NCBI RefSeq assembly: GCF_964340395.1
Contig: NC_135555.1
Span: forward strand, 22,721,225-22,785,224
Origin: Glandiceps talaboti
Taxonomy: Eukaryota > Hemichordata > Enteropneusta > Spengelidae
Length of the DNA stretch: 64,000 bases
Reading direction: 5' to 3'
Numbering within the stretch: the first letter of the stretch is position 1; every line of letters starts with the position of its first letter. Under the pieces are notes generated by a model. It searched no databases, was not told the DNA's origin, and was given only the letters and a program-made list of their open reading frames with translations. Below are positions 32,142-53,793 of the stretch, piece after piece. The translations under genes and the position numbers were made by a program.

Positions 32142-32395
32142 AACATCACATTTGGTGTAAAAATATCTAAGAATAAATCTAGGTTTTCTTGCACCTAGAA
32201 AGTTTGAAGTACTAGTGTGTGTCAATTAAGCAACATAATCCTAATTTAATCATAAATTGACAGTTTGATTTGCTGTATTTTATTTCATCGAAATAGATGA
32301 AAATAACCAACTGCCTTGCTGCATCATCCATTAAATCCCCATTTCAGCATTCTTGAGGAAACTAAATTTGTCCTGTACTCTTCTAATGGAAAGTG

Positions 32396-32568
32396 TGTTT
32401 GCTAAGGGTTTGGAACCCTGGTAACAATTCAAGAAGTAGTAAATCTGGTAAAACTGACAGTTACCCCATACACTATTTACAAGGATTGTGGTGGGATGGG
32501 GAATCCTGGTAAAATGAAAGGGGAACTCAGGTAGATTTTGCCTACTTACCGCCCTTAACAAAAAACAC
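32396..32568. mobile_element. MITE family C (~170 bp)
   Basis: The left end gtgtttgctaagggtttgga and the right end cttaccgcccttaacaaaaa are inverted repeats. Related copy at 53638-53793. Confidence 0.6.
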
Positions 32569-32569
32569 T

Positions 32570-34590
32570 GAAACAACACTCCCACAGCTCTGTCTCCTTC
32601 CTTTTACCTGTGCCAGAGCCTCTACATGTAGGTTATGAAGTATGTAAATGTTACCATTTTTCTCACACATTTACCATATATCTTGCTAAAATACAAGGGC
32701 AAGGTTCAATTGGTAAATCATAAATGACTGAGCATGTACAATTGCAGGTCATTCATTGAAATAAATTGACATTTGAAAAAGATTTTTTTTGTTTGTTCTG
32801 TGCCTGAAAAAAAGGGGTGGGTGCTATTTCAATGTGTCCAAGGTCTGTCTGTGTAAAGCCATATATCAAACATGCAATGGCCAATTTTATTCAAAACCTT
32901 GATGATTTCACACCCAACATTTGAGAATTTTTATTTACATACCAAAACCAGTCAAATGTCTCTTGTTGAGAAAAATGTGTTGATCACTTTTGCAATTATT
33001 TGTAATTTGTGATGTAATTTTATTTGAATTGTCGATGATATTCTTCAGTGGTAAAAATATCTAATTTAGTGTCATCACTGGCTGCATCAGAACACTACAT
33101 TGTGAAATCTTTGTAAATTAACAGCTCTAGCAAAAAAAAGGTTATGTCAGTATTGATTGTGTGTGTTGATTGTATTTTTTCACTTTATTTAATCATAGCA
33201 TTTTGAGTAGTGCCTGACCATTTCTTGTTTATTGTCAATTATGTTTTTTTTTTGTTTCTCTTGCAGCCTGCATGTAGCAGATCCATGGAGTATTGCACAC
33301 TTGTTTTTTAGAACCTACATGTGTTTCTCTATTCATTTCCTATACCAAGCTGAACATTAGTAGGACAGGTTGAAGGGGTGAAAAAAAAGATTATGAAAAC
33401 TTATCACTTGTCCAGTGAGTCCACATAGTTGATAATTTGTGTGGTCTATGCACCTTTGCAATCGATTTATATTTTCATTTGCTTATTGCCATTATCAACA
33501 AATATTACTCAGCAAGTTTCTGTAGGTACAAGACAGTTCTGTCCATAATATACCGGACTATATTAATTGTCATGGCCTAATTAAAATCAAAATTATTATA
33601 TTCATATATAAAAATAATATAGCATAACATGATTTTTTTGGCTCATGATCAGTTATTATAAGTAGAATCACATTATATTGTGACATGTCAATATGAAGAA
33701 TTTTTGTTCTAACCTTTATATAAATATCAATATTATTTTTTTTTATTTCAACATTTATATAAAATCTTGCTAAATATTTCCTCTTGTGCATGTCCCATGT
33801 CAATATATTTCTTTTACTTCCACTTGCACATCTACTATATTTCCTCCAGTCACTAGTGTTTGTTTCTTTTTTCACAGAACTATTTTAAAATAAAATCATG
33901 GAAAAATTTGCAGTTGATTCGATGACCTAACCTAAGAAATCATGCAATTTATTATTGACCAGTGATGAATGATGTATGTTTTCTTGATAGACTAAAGCAA
34001 GATGTATCAAGGACAGCTGGTCCAAATTGTTTCTCGAAAGACGTCTCTCTAACTGCTACATTGTTTATAGTTTTCAAGACTTGTTGGCACCATACCATAC
34101 AATGTAACCAAAATACCATCAGACACGTGAATAAACACATACTTGGGTCCTTACATTATTAATCTTTCTACTAAGTTTCATGTAAATTCATTGATAATTC
34201 TTTGAGATATTACTGCAAAGTAAACAAGCCAAGGTGAAATGATAATCTGTCTAGTCAGCATATACTTTTACTGTATTGTTCCATAAACAAGGCTTTTTCC
34301 CCCATGTCTTTCATTGTGCCGTACTCAGATTAGATGGTGTTATTGTGAGTGTAAGATTGATTGTTTCAATAGATTTCAACCGAGTGGTGTTGCTGAAGAA
34401 GTTGTTTAGAGCTCAGCACCTCCTTGTAAGTTGTACACCCATCAAGATCGCTGTCCAAGCTATGTCTCGTCTAGTCTCGCTTCACTTCTCGGGTCATTTT
34501 TGCCTTGTAAATGTTTGGCATGAAGGAAGGGTTTCGTAGCCGCCTCGCAGCAAATAATCAGACAGAGTATTTGTATCTCAAGATTTAACG
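32570..34590. other. No gene seen
   Basis: AT-rich intergenic DNA with no recognised repeat or coding signal. Confidence 0.4.
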
Positions 34591-34745
34591 AATACATTTG
34601 TACTTCTGAATCAGTAAACAATTATGGATTTTAGTAATTCCTTTATTTTTTGGCACCAACATTTAATTAGTAATAAAGACATTCCCATCAACTTTTGAGG
34701 TACATTGGAAATATTGTTGTGACGTGTTTTATGTTTGTGTGCTGG
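34590..34745. repeat. Paralogous segment (partner 39655-39810)
   Basis: Shares 'atttgtacttctgaatcagt', 'taataaagacat', 'caacttttgag-tacatt' and 'aaatattgttgtga-gtgttttat' with 39655-39810. Homology resumes after different insertions in each copy. Confidence 0.75.
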
Positions 34746-34752
34746 TTATATG

Positions 34753-35019
34753 CCAATCTGATTAAAATCCGATGTAGATGTCGGCTAATCGTTCATTGCT
34801 ATTTTACATTCGTTATATTGCCTGAATTGACCGTCATGGTACATGTTTACGTTTTTATTCTGGTCGCCTCCTCTACTAGAGAAGGCGATCAGAGGAGGCG
34901 ATCAGGATAAAAACGTAAACATGCGTACCACGAAGGTACGTCAATTCAGGCTAAATAACGAAGTATTATAGCAAAATGAACGATTAGCCGACATCTACAT
35001 CGGATTTTAATCAGATTGG
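34753..35019. mobile_element. Foldback element, 267 bp, long inverted repeats
   Basis: The left arm starts ccaatctgattaaaatccga and the right arm ends with its complement. Arms of over 100 bp pair almost to the centre ('tctactagagaagg'). Flanks ttatatg and ttatagg are a probable 7-bp target duplication with one mismatch. Non-coding. Confidence 0.85.
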
Positions 35020-35099
35020 TTATAGGCAATCCTGATCACAAAAGAAAATTCGGCCGTTGTGGGCGCTCTTTTGAACCCTTTATTATAAGGATGCCACCA

Positions 35100-35600
35100 G
35101 TGATGTAGTCTACAGTCTAGGGAGGGATGACGACGACGCCCCCGACGACGCATTTTATAGTCTGGTACAGTCTAATCTCGGTTACCCTGACTCTCAACCT
35201 AGGCTATGAAGTGAGCCATCAGCGGTGAGGTTAGGTAACCGAGACTAAGTTAGTCGAGGGAGGGATTATAACGACGCACCCGGCGACATCTTTATTTATT
35301 TATTTATTTTATTCACATACCATCCAATAGGCATAGTCCAATAACAGGATGAGAAAAAAACAATAAAAAATAGAATACAAAGAAAATAGTAAATAAAATA
35401 CACAAATAAAACAATATACATACACTAATGACAAAATGTAATATTAAAACGTACACACAAAACATTCTTGGGAGGGATGATAAGCACGCCACCAGCAACG
35501 CATTTTACATTGTAGGGAGGGGTGCATTTTTACACCATAGGTAGGGGTGAAAAGGGCGCCCTCAGCGACGCATTTTACAGTCTAAGTATGTCATTGTTTA
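35100..35600. repeat. Short dispersed repeats: 'gggagggatga-gacgc-cccgacgacgcattt' motif
   Basis: The motif recurs near 35117, 35260, 35470, 35516 and 35540. Two inverted 'gtctaatctcggttacc'/'ggtaaccgagactaa' arms at about 35168-35250 form a hairpin. This is presumably decayed TIR elements. Bases 35600-35855 contain no feature I can support. Confidence 0.5.
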
Positions 35601-35863
35601 GGTTTTATTCCAAATCAACACTCTTATCACTCACCTTTACTATTACAATAAAACAGTACGTCACTGAATAAAATCTATCGGACTCGTCTGGAAAAATATT
35701 AACAAAGTCAAGGATATTTGCCGTTTGTATCACTATCTCCCTGATTTCAATGAAATCATAGTCGATAAATGTCACTGTATTCCAAGATTTACACGTACCA
35801 CTACATGTGGCTAATAAGCTGTAGTTGGTACATGACAATACTATCCAAGGTTAGCCAATTATC

Positions 35864-35970
35864 TAGACTGTAAGATACGTAGTGACGTTTCGCCCTCACC
35901 GACCTCGTCTAGGTAGGGGTTGGCCGATGTGTGAGGGCGCCCCGACGGTCACGGCGTACCTTACAGACTA
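35864..35970. mobile_element. MITE family A, intact copy, 9-bp target duplication
   Basis: The termini TAGACTGTAAG and CTTACAGACTA are perfect inverted repeats, extended inward by imperfect pairing ('tacg-agtgac', 'gtcacggcgta'). CCAATTATC flanks both sides (35855-35863 and 35971-35979). A 9-bp duplication and short length fit a Mutator-type (MULE) MITE; the superfamily is inference. Confidence 0.8.
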
Positions 35971-35979
35971 CCAATTATC

Positions 35980-36390
35980 TAAAGCTCTACAAACTGTATC
36001 ACACCATTATTAGGTTCATTATATTTACATGTCATGCCATACAAAAGTAGAGTTTTTAACAAACAAAGAAACAATTACCTAACTATACATAAACAAGGCT
36101 ACAATTTTTTTCAGAAACCGGAGAAAAAGTGGGATTCTGAGCAAGTGTGTCTACGAATTAAAATATAATACATCTACTAAATGCAGCAGATTTCGATGAA
36201 ATGATGTAAAATTTACACCTAATCTATTTGTTATTTTGATTTCTTCCACTTTTTTGATATTTTGCAATTAAAATACAACATTTCAAAACCTTGGATAACA
36301 ATTATTGTTTTGCAGTAGTTTCACCTGTAAAGTGTAATATTGAAAATTATGATGTAAAATTTATCACATTGGCTGATTTCTTGGTAGGTA
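35980..36390. other. No gene seen
   Basis: AT-rich sequence without supported features. Confidence 0.4.
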
Positions 36391-37044
36391 ACAAAAATTC
36401 AAAATATATCAGAAGTGTTAATTCAAATATTTCTGGATTACACAGATATTACTAATGCCGACTGCACCTCTAATAAGTCAAAGTTTAACCACATTGTGTT
36501 ATTATATGCCAATTTTAAAGTACGCATCGTCCCAGTACTATAGTTACACCAACCATTTAAACAATGCACATTATACATGACGAACGAGTGAGTGAGTGAG
36601 TGAGTGAGTGAGTGAGTGAGTGAGTGAGTGGGTGAGTGAGTGAGTGAGTGAGTGAGTGCGTGCGTGCGTGCGTCAGTGAGTGAGTGAGTGAGTGAGTGCG
36701 TGCGTGCGTGCGTGAGTGCGTGAGTGACTGAGTGAGTGCGTGCGTGCGTGCGTGAGTGAGTGCCTGCCTGCGTGCGTGAGTGCGTGCGTGCGTGCGTGAG
36801 TGAGTGAGTGAGTGAGTGCGTGCGTGCGTGAGTGATTGAGTGAGTGAGTGAGTGAGTGAGTGAGTGAGTGAGTGAGTAAGTAAGCAAATACTTTCATTGT
36901 ACCCCTAAAACAAGAAAAACATAGTTCATCACTGTATTTATTCTTTGTTCCATACATATCCCTCTCTGTAAGGAAAATCTCAGCTATAAAATTCAAAATA
37001 TATCAGAAGGTGCTAATTAAAATATTTCTGGATTACACAGATTG
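36391..37044. repeat. Direct repeats (~55 bp) flanking a (GTGA)n/(GTGC)n array
   Basis: 'caaaaattcaaaatatatca' followed by 'atttctggattacacagat' occurs at 36391-36450 and again at 36985-37044. Between them, 36583-36880 is a compound tetranucleotide array. Reading frames of SLTH/ARTH type are artefacts of the array. Confidence 0.85.
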
Positions 37045-38700
37045 CACGATTGACATTTTTTTCAAAAATATTAATCATGGAAAGTTTTCCCCGACTATGT
37101 CAGCTTTCAAAAATGCCAATCGTGCTACTCGATTGACATTTTTGGTCTTGTCTTCAAAGAAAGCACCATCATTACACTTTTGATGTATTTTAGACTGTCA
37201 ATACTGTCGATGTCAAATATGTCAAATAACGATCTCTTGTCCATAGTTCAGAGTGTAGCATGTACAGTTTCTTAATATTGGTTTCTGTATGCATGTTTGT
37301 ATCAAATGAAAACAGTGAACACTAATGTGCAAAGCACTATACCCATACACCTACGTACACAAATGAAGCAAGTTTATAACTAAACATTTATCGCGACTTT
37401 TCCCCTCCCTCTGATAACCTTTTGTGTACGTATACATCAAATGTATCAATTTTCCTTCCACAAGTTTATCAAGATTTCTCTCTATTTTGACGGTTTATTT
37501 CTTGACCATTTGAGTCTCGTAATACACGAGATCTGTGTGATAGCTACTGTTGATGCGCACACACAAGTCAGAGAACTTAGTTGCCAAGGGCAACAAAAAT
37601 ACCGTACGGTCACGTGTATCATCTACTATTCGTTCGATGACGATTCCATAATTCGGTTGTGAGCGAAGACGATGAAAGCGGCGGCACAGTCCTCTCTCCA
37701 TATACCACAGAAAATCGTCAATTTGTAAGTACATGGATTCAAAATACTGAAAATTTACTTTCTCTTTATGTTACGGAGGTCATGAAAGGTGCATATGTCC
37801 AGGTTAGACTCGCAGTCAACATTATTTACGACTAAAAACAACTATAGATGAGCAGATTTACCATTCGTCCCGAAAACAAGCGTTACTACCATTCTCAACA
37901 CAGAGGGCGCAATCCACTACGCATATACGTACGCCATACGAATACAACTGTTTTCGAGGACCGAGTTAGTATCATCTGAAAACTCTTATGACAACTACGA
38001 TTGTTTCAATTTTCTATCATTTTCGTTTAACTTCATGGTGCAAAGGTTCGTGCAGCAATTGATTAATTTAGATTACTTTCAATATCCCCATCGATTAATA
38101 TCCCATACCACATTATAATGGTATCCGTCATTTTATTTGCCATCGAAAACAGATTCAGGATTATCACTGATGAGGTTATGAACTTTACACTATTCACAAT
38201 ATTCACATAAAACCTAGCTATAGCTTCAACTATTGTAGGATAATGTCCGTGCATACCTTTCACGACATTACACTTGTCTTCTGACATTGCAAGAACAATT
38301 GTTTGCAAAGTATATATTTTTAGAGTATATCATTTCTAAGTAAGTAAGTAAGTAAGTATTGAGTTCTGATCAGTCAATAGCAAATGGTGGTTAGATACGC
38401 TATCCCAGTGCAGTAAGAAGTATACTACGAATACCTTTATAATATACAGCAATGTTTGAAGACAAAATGTATAAAGTCGACTTTAGCATCATTGTGCCCA
38501 AAAAGTATTTCTCATGACGTCATAACAATACGACCAACATAACTTCTTGCTTTCAGTGTGTGATATCTACTTCGTCATTGTACAGACAACTAACACATAC
38601 TTGTTTGTGGTCATTGAAGCGATGCGAAAAGCCCCTAGGGGGTTTCTCAAGAAATAAAGTAAAGTTCCTTCCCTTCCCTACCCTCTCTAACGAACTTCAT
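37045..38700. other. No gene seen; X-box-like motif at 37580-37594
   Basis: The sequence GTTGCCAAGGGCAAC is an inverted half-site pair resembling an RFX X-box. It has no adjacent gene I can recognise. A 79-codon minus-strand frame at 37495-37734 has no recognised domain. Confidence 0.3.
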
Positions 38701-39437
38701 TCATTGACGTAATTATTTCAAGTTGATGAAATCAGGATAGATGGTAAAGATCTATCCCAACGGTGGGTTACGTGCTGGTAACCTCTGACCCCATGTTATT
38801 TACGAAATCCTAGAATATTCAAATGTATCCCGTCAAAAGAAGATGACATCTGGATAGATGGTAAAGATCTATCCCTACGGTGGGTTAAGTGCTGGTAACC
38901 TCTGACCCCATAGTATTTATGAAATCTTGGAATATGCACATTTTTTTCATTTCAAAAGAAGATGAAATCTGGATAGATGGTAAAGATCTATCCCAACGGT
39001 GGGTTAAGTGCTGGTAACCTCTGACCCCATGTTATTTACCAAATTTTGTAATGTATATATTTATCGTGTCAACAGAAGACGAAATCTGGATAGATGGTAA
39101 AGATCTACCCCAACGGTGGGTTAAGTGCTCGTAACCTCTGATCCCATATTATTCATGAAATATTGGAATATGCAATTTTTTCCTGTTAAAAGAAGATCAA
39201 ATCTGGATAGATGGTAAAGATCTCAATTTATCCTCTCAAAAAAAGACGAAAGCTGGATAGATGGTAAAGATCTATATCAACGGTGGGTTATGTGCTGGTA
39301 ACCTCTGACCCCAACATTATTTACGAAATCTTGGAATATTCAAATTTGTCCTCTCAAAAGAAGATGAAATCTGGATAGATGGTAGAGATCTATCCCAACG
39401 GTGGGTTAAGTGCTGGTAACCTCTGACCCCATGTTAT
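38700..39437. repeat. Satellite, 117-119-bp unit, seven copies
   Basis: Units marked by ggatagatggtaaagatcta start at 38735, 38852, 38971, 39088, 39205, 39254 and 39373. The fifth is truncated to 49 bp. Each contains 'ccaacggtgggttaagtgct' and 'ggtaacctctgaccccat'. An isolated 'aagatctatcccaac' remains at about 40252. Confidence 0.95.
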
Positions 39438-39654
39438 TCATAATACCTGTTTTATCATACCTAGTTTATGTGATGCTATATAAGTTTTGGTTCATACATA
39501 CAACAGTAGGGGGGGGGTATGACATCGCTACCGATTTTATAAGAATATCGCCAATACCTATAATAACGTCATTGTTCTGTATTAGGACCGTCATAGACAA
39601 GAATAAAACCATTTAGGAAAGGAATAACAGTTTACAAGCGACTGTGATTTAAAG

Positions 39655-39810
39655 AATATATTTGTACTTCTGAATCAGTAAAGAATTTTTCATTTCATGT
39701 ATTTTTCGGCATCCACATTTAATCAGTAATAAAGACATCTGTCAACTTTTGAGCTACATTAATTGTAAATATTGTTGTGATGTGTTTTATTTCATGTGTT
39801 CGCTAAGTAC
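39655..39810. repeat. Paralogous segment (partner 34590-34745)
   Basis: Shares about 150 bp with 34590-34745. Immediately after it lies a MITE family A copy, where the partner carries the 267-bp foldback element. Confidence 0.75.
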
Positions 39811-39814
39811 CCAA

Positions 39815-39900
39815 TCGAGAACGTAAGATACTGTTGTGTCACTCTGCCCTCACCAGCCTGCTGTGTGAGGGCGCCCCATCATGGGGTATACTACAGACTA
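39815..39900. mobile_element. MITE family A copy
   Basis: 'gaacgtaagatactgttgtg' through 'gtgagggcgccccatcatgg' to 'ctacagacta'. Ends are partly degraded and no target duplication is clear. Confidence 0.65.
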
Positions 39901-40059
39901 TACTTACTCCTGGTCACAATAGAATAACAGGTTATGAAAGATTTGAGTTTGTTCCATAGTAAAAGTTTGTATGTCATACCAACAAGATTACATCACAGGA
40001 ATGGAATCTGCTGGACATCCAAGTAAAGCGTGCACACGCAGACTGACACAGACACACAG

Positions 40060-40071
40060 ACACAGATAGAT

Positions 40072-40114
<43 letters not shown>

Positions 40115-40136
40115 CACACACACACACAGACAGACA
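40060..40136. repeat. (ACAG)n/(AC)n microsatellite
   Basis: Tetranucleotide cagacagacaga run followed by cacaca. Confidence 0.95.
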
Positions 40137-40565
40137 TGTTCAAGAAGTCCAGTTGCACTTATAAAACCATGAATATGAAGAGATGTGTTAATGTTGTAAG
40201 TTTTACAGCACATCCTAGCAACCAGATACCATGGCAACTGGTGATATACTAAAGATCTATCCCAACAAGTTCAAGATATTGAGAAATAGCATATCACACA
40301 GTATTAAAACATAATAAATGAACACAGCCATGCACATGTAATGCTAAATATGACCTTTATCGGTCCATTCTTTCACAAAAACTTCAATTTTAAGTGTTTT
40401 TAATGACATTTGGGGTTATTTTTACACAAATAACATTTTTCAGGAGTTTTAGTGTCAATGAGATACATAGAGTGATATTTGGATTTGTACCAATAGACTA
40501 TTAAATTACTGGGCTGTGAACAGATTTGACATAGAATAAATAACAGGTCTTTGAAAAGTTATTTG

Positions 40566-40895
40566 AAATTCCACAACAGTCAAGGACTTTCCTGGTGAGG
40601 TTCTGAGGACTTTGAAGGTCTTTCCAGGAGTAGTTTGAAATTTCAGGACTTTCAAAGGCCTTTCCCGGAATGGTCTACAATTCCAGGTCTTTCGAAGAAA
40701 TTTCTACAAGATGTTTGAAATTCCAGGACTTTCCAGGATTAGTCTGCAATTCTGGGACATTCAACATTCAAGGAGTGGTTGAAATTCCAGGATTTTCAAA
40801 GACATTTCCAGGAGTGGTCTACAATTCCAGGACTTTCAAAGGAATTTCCAGAGTGGATTAAAATTCCAGGATTTTCAAGGTATTTTCTGGCTGAC
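40566..40895. repeat. Irregular tandem repeat, ~45-bp unit, about 7 copies
   Basis: Units contain 'ggtctacaattccaggactt' and 'tcaaag-catttccaggagt' with many substitutions. Bases 40896-41800 downstream show nothing I can support. Confidence 0.75.
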
Positions 40896-41800
40896 ATGGA
40901 ACCCTGACACATATATCCCATAATTTCATACATAATTAATTTATTGAGCTATATATTACAAAATGTAAACCACCATAGAATGCTGTACTAGACAAAAGGA
41001 ATAAGCATAACAAAGTTGAGTAAATTTGAAAAGTCATTTCACCAAATGGATCATTCCCTAAACAGTTCACCCCTATCTACATGTCTATTGAAACAACCCT
41101 CCATAGCCAATGTAATGGATTAGTCCATTCTACTGCAGGAAATAGGGGTGTTAATACAACTAAAGCTATACTTTCTTAAAAATGCAGATGTAAGTGTTCT
41201 TACACTTGGCAGACTGCTTGTTATATGTAAGTCATACACAGACTAATGGAAAGAAATTTGGCCACAGCTTTCATTATTTTGTTGACCTCCCCTGTAAAAC
41301 TTGAGATGAAACAATTTATTTATTGAGAATCACAGATTTAGCGCATGTAGCTAGCTCATGGCTTCTCTGGGTACCCAAAATGCAATGAAATGCATTCCAT
41401 TTTCACGTAACCCAAAGCTCCACAGTAATGTCATTTACAAATTACCCTGACTCAAGGTGACCAATTATGTTGTTTTACATAGCTAGTTTTCTTGCTCACT
41501 TTTCGACAGTTGCTGGTAACTTCATTTTAATCATCACAATAATTTTTTCAAATTATTAATATCATCGTCCAAATGGTTTTTCTCTGGAGATTTCCATGTC
41601 TTTGAATTTGTAAAATTTGAAAACGTAATAACTCAACAATAGAAATACAGGATTCCAGGAATATGACATTATGATCACAACCATATTATTATATAATTAT
41701 TATTATTATTATACTTTTGTAAATTTTATACTCTTCTGAATAAATATGATAATTTGAAGGAAGAATAATTTCAAAATTTGAAATTTGATGGAGTATATAC

Positions 41801-41893
41801 TAGACTGTAAGATACATCATGTCACTGCCCTCACAGGCCAAGGTGGTTGGTCGATGTGTGAGGGCGCTCTATCACTGCATTACTCACAGACTA
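41801..41893. mobile_element. MITE family A copy
   Basis: Begins tagactgtaagatacatcat and ends tcacagacta. The central 'tggttggtcgatgtgtgagg' matches the other copies. Flanks show no clear target duplication. Confidence 0.75.
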
Positions 41894-42104
41894 AAGAGAC
41901 ACTGGTTATGCAGAGGGTGCATGTTAAGAGTTGCAACATAGTTTGACCCTGCAAAATAACAAAGCTTTTCCCAAGGTATTCCAGTTTCCTGGTTTAACGA
42001 TATAAGACACCTGCACCCTGTTCAGTGGTTACCATATCAACAAATTCCTAAATTCATTTGGACCAATAAATGACATTATCCCTATACGATTATTATTATA
42101 ACGA
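41894..42104. mobile_element. SINE fragment, head lost
   Basis: 'gttaagagttgcaacatagt', 'ttgaccctgcaaaataacaa' and 'aaggtattccagtttcctgg', then 'gtggttaccatatcaacaaa' and an (ATT)-rich tail, match the body and tail of the SINE at 59757-60045. The tRNA-like head is missing. Confidence 0.6.
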
Positions 42105-42901
42105 GGAGGTGGAATGGTTGACTTTGTTGCTGGTGATGGAGTTCATGCACAAAACTGGTTTTCCAACAGTTGTGACTCAGCAAGGAGGTTGAAAACCTTG
42201 GTAGATGTAGAAAAAGGGGGGGGGGGGGGTGTGTGTTTTACCTAAGCAATAATTGATCTCTTGATAACTGATGAATCTGTTGGCTAGCTTACTTTTCTCT
42301 GAATCGGTCTGTTACCATGACAACACTAATTTCACCTATATGGCTAAGTCTGAGAGAGACAAAATAAAATTTTAATTTAATATGCACAAACTCATAAAAG
42401 TAGCATTTGTACAAGACAGCAAGTATGCAAACACCATAGAAGTATCTGTGAACCACTAGCTAGTAGAATACATCCAATTTGACTGACAATGAGGCTTCTC
42501 GGGGAATGAAATAGTACAATTTTACTACATGAAGTTCCAAAATACAAAGTGTTTGCCCTAATACTTGAATTTCTTCATGAAAAAGACCACTCAAGTGCAC
42601 AACTAGTCAAAGAACCAAACTGTTTTTGTACTGGATTACTACTAATGTAATACTCAGAGTGAATGTACTACAGTGAATGTATATATTCAATATGGCAATT
42701 TACAATTGACTTTTTGGCAAGTCTTAGCAAATATCACATTAGAACATGGCTGTCTACACCTGCATGAAAACATAAAGTCCCGGTTGGGAAGAGGGGGAGG
42801 ACCTAGTGTCAAATTCTGAATATTCTATATATCTTAACTGTTTGATAGAGAAACAGAGTGAAGTGGGGGAAGGGGTCTTTTGACATCTTCTGAAGTTCAT
42901 G

Positions 42902-43013
42902 TAGTTTGTAAGGTATGCCGTGACAGGGCGCCCTCACACATCGACCAACCCCTTCCACCTACTGTTAGAGGAGGCCAGTGAGGGTGAAACATCACGACGT
43001 ATCTTACAGTCTA
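42902..43013. mobile_element. MITE family A, complete copy, 9-bp target duplication
   Basis: The ends tagtttgtaag and cttacagtcta flank 112 bp in inverse orientation to the copy at 35864. AAGTTCATG is duplicated exactly at 42893-42901 and 43014-43022. Confidence 0.85.
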
Positions 43014-43846
43014 AAGTTCATGTCATATTTAAATTTCCTATACATGCTTGTTTACTAGAGAATTAGTGACAAAACTCTCTCTAAACTCTGACTAACAAAC
43101 TTTCTGGTCTAAAAAAAACAAAACATTTGTATGTAAATGGTATAAACATAAACATAGAATTATTCATCTATGGGTATTAACAATCACTGAAACACTGAAA
43201 AGATTTTCCTGCATGAAAATAAGAACATTGCACGAAAGTTTTCTGAATGACGTTTTTTTTTTTCATCAGTGTACACAAAATTTCACTTACACAAAATGCC
43301 CTACATATACAAGTCTGATAAGTTCTAGCCATCTGCAATGCCAGTAATATCAACATTAAATTCTGTTTCTTTGCTTGACCACATAATTCTAAATTTGTAA
43401 AAATAACCAGCTAAGCTGTGGCATTTGGTTAGGCATAGTCATAACCAGTTATCTTGGAATAAGTCTCTGTGTTGACTATGCTTTGATTATTGAAAAACAA
43501 AAGATTGTATAGTTTGGCCACTAGAGGGTGCTATTTGGAAGCATATTGTCACCCGGGAAGGGGTTGCACAAACTGATTCAGGGGTAACAAATCCATTTGT
43601 AATCTGGTGTTCCCCAGACAGGTAACTACAAAAAAAACCCATGATTTTATGACCTCTGATACAAGTGAATACTGAAGAGTAATCATGTACATATTGTATT
43701 AAAACTATGGTTCAATATTGTACAACAAATATTATCTTGATGGTAAATGCATTCAAAAGAACAAAAAAAACAATATCCCTTGTTATGATATACTGTGTCC
43801 ATGTAAATTACAGTTTGTACATGTACACACAAAAACATGTTGTCTG
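43014..43846. other. Downstream flank and probable 3' UTR of RSPRY1
   Basis: AT-rich and non-coding. No polyadenylation signal is clear enough to place the transcript end. Confidence 0.3.
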
Positions 43847-52694
<8,848 letters not shown>

Positions 52695-52699
52695 CTGAA

Positions 52700-53637
52700 A
52701 TTACAAGAATAACATACAGTTTAACAAAAAGAATCAAAGTAAGCACCCATCAATACTTACATGTATATATTGTCTCTGCATTTTAGTTACATGGTAAAAC
52801 AAATTTTGAAATACATTTGTAGATTTCTATCTATGAATTCTAAACAAGAATTAATGTAGCAGCTATTTCTGTTGGCTTTCAGTTTCAGGAAATAATTGCT
52901 ACATAACAGCCCTCAGGGTAATAAAATGAAATGGCAACACTTTATTGCCTCAGTTGCTGTTCTAGTAGCAGTAGATGGTTATAACAGCAGTTTTACTGTC
53001 TGTACACAGTGGGAGTATAATTGAGAACAAAGTCTTGTTTATGTTTGGACAGGAAGCTATTTACAAACAGGCTGTACTGAGAACAAATGTTAGTTGTATC
53101 TACCCAAACAAGTGAAGTGGACATCTTAAAATAGTACATGAAAATGATGAATAAAGCAGATGTACTGTTTTTGTATTTTGAACTAACCCTTGCTTTGTAT
53201 GTGGCTAAAATAGATATTTATTTCTCTATCTCATAGACAAGGAGTATGTATTCTGGTGAAAGCTTTTTCTTTCTTTTTTCTCTCTACTTAAAACTTTCAA
53301 GTATGATGTAATTTTTTGTCTTGACACGGATGTATTAGTAATCATCCATAGTCTTGGGTTGACTTGTTCTCAGTGCAGTCTGCATAGAAAATAGCTTCCT
53401 GTCTCTACAAACACAGAGAGTTACTAAACTCATATAAGATTACAAAAACGTATTACCTATCCACTATGTTGTAAACATGGAAATTTTCACCAAAGACAAA
53501 ATATGAAGGTGAAATTTCTTGACCATTGTACTGGGCTTAGTAACGTGCAAAAATTAGACTATAGGAACTGGTGAACACCTTTCAATCGCAAAAATTTCTT
53601 AAAAATATCTAACTTTAAGTTTATACTTTATAGTCAG
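52700..53637. other. RSPRY1 intron or upstream flank; no exon seen
   Basis: I searched by eye for the conserved RSPRY1 segment that precedes this exon (a Q-W-S-L-D-N type motif in vertebrates) and did not find it here. Confidence 0.4.
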
Positions 53638-53793
53638 TGTTTTTTGCTAAGGTTAGGGAACCCCAATAACAGAAATGTGGAAATTGTAAAAGTTGTAAAG
53701 TTTTCCATACAATCTACCTTAATTTTGTTTGCGATCTCTGGTAAAATGAGGGGAACCTCCGATAGATTTTACCTGCTTACCACCCTTAAAAGT
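53638..53793. mobile_element. MITE family C copy
   Basis: The left end gttttttgctaaggttaggg and the right end gcttaccacccttaaaa are inverted repeats. The interior matches 32396-32568 ('ggtaaaatga-ggggaac', 'gatagattttacctgctta'). Confidence 0.6.

Noticed and set aside
36438-36996. 149- and 107-codon frames of SLTH/ARTH repeats
   Set aside because: They are artefacts of a tetranucleotide array with no start context or conserved flank.
37495-37734. 79-codon minus-strand frame
   Set aside because: No recognisable motif, splice context or neighbour supports it.
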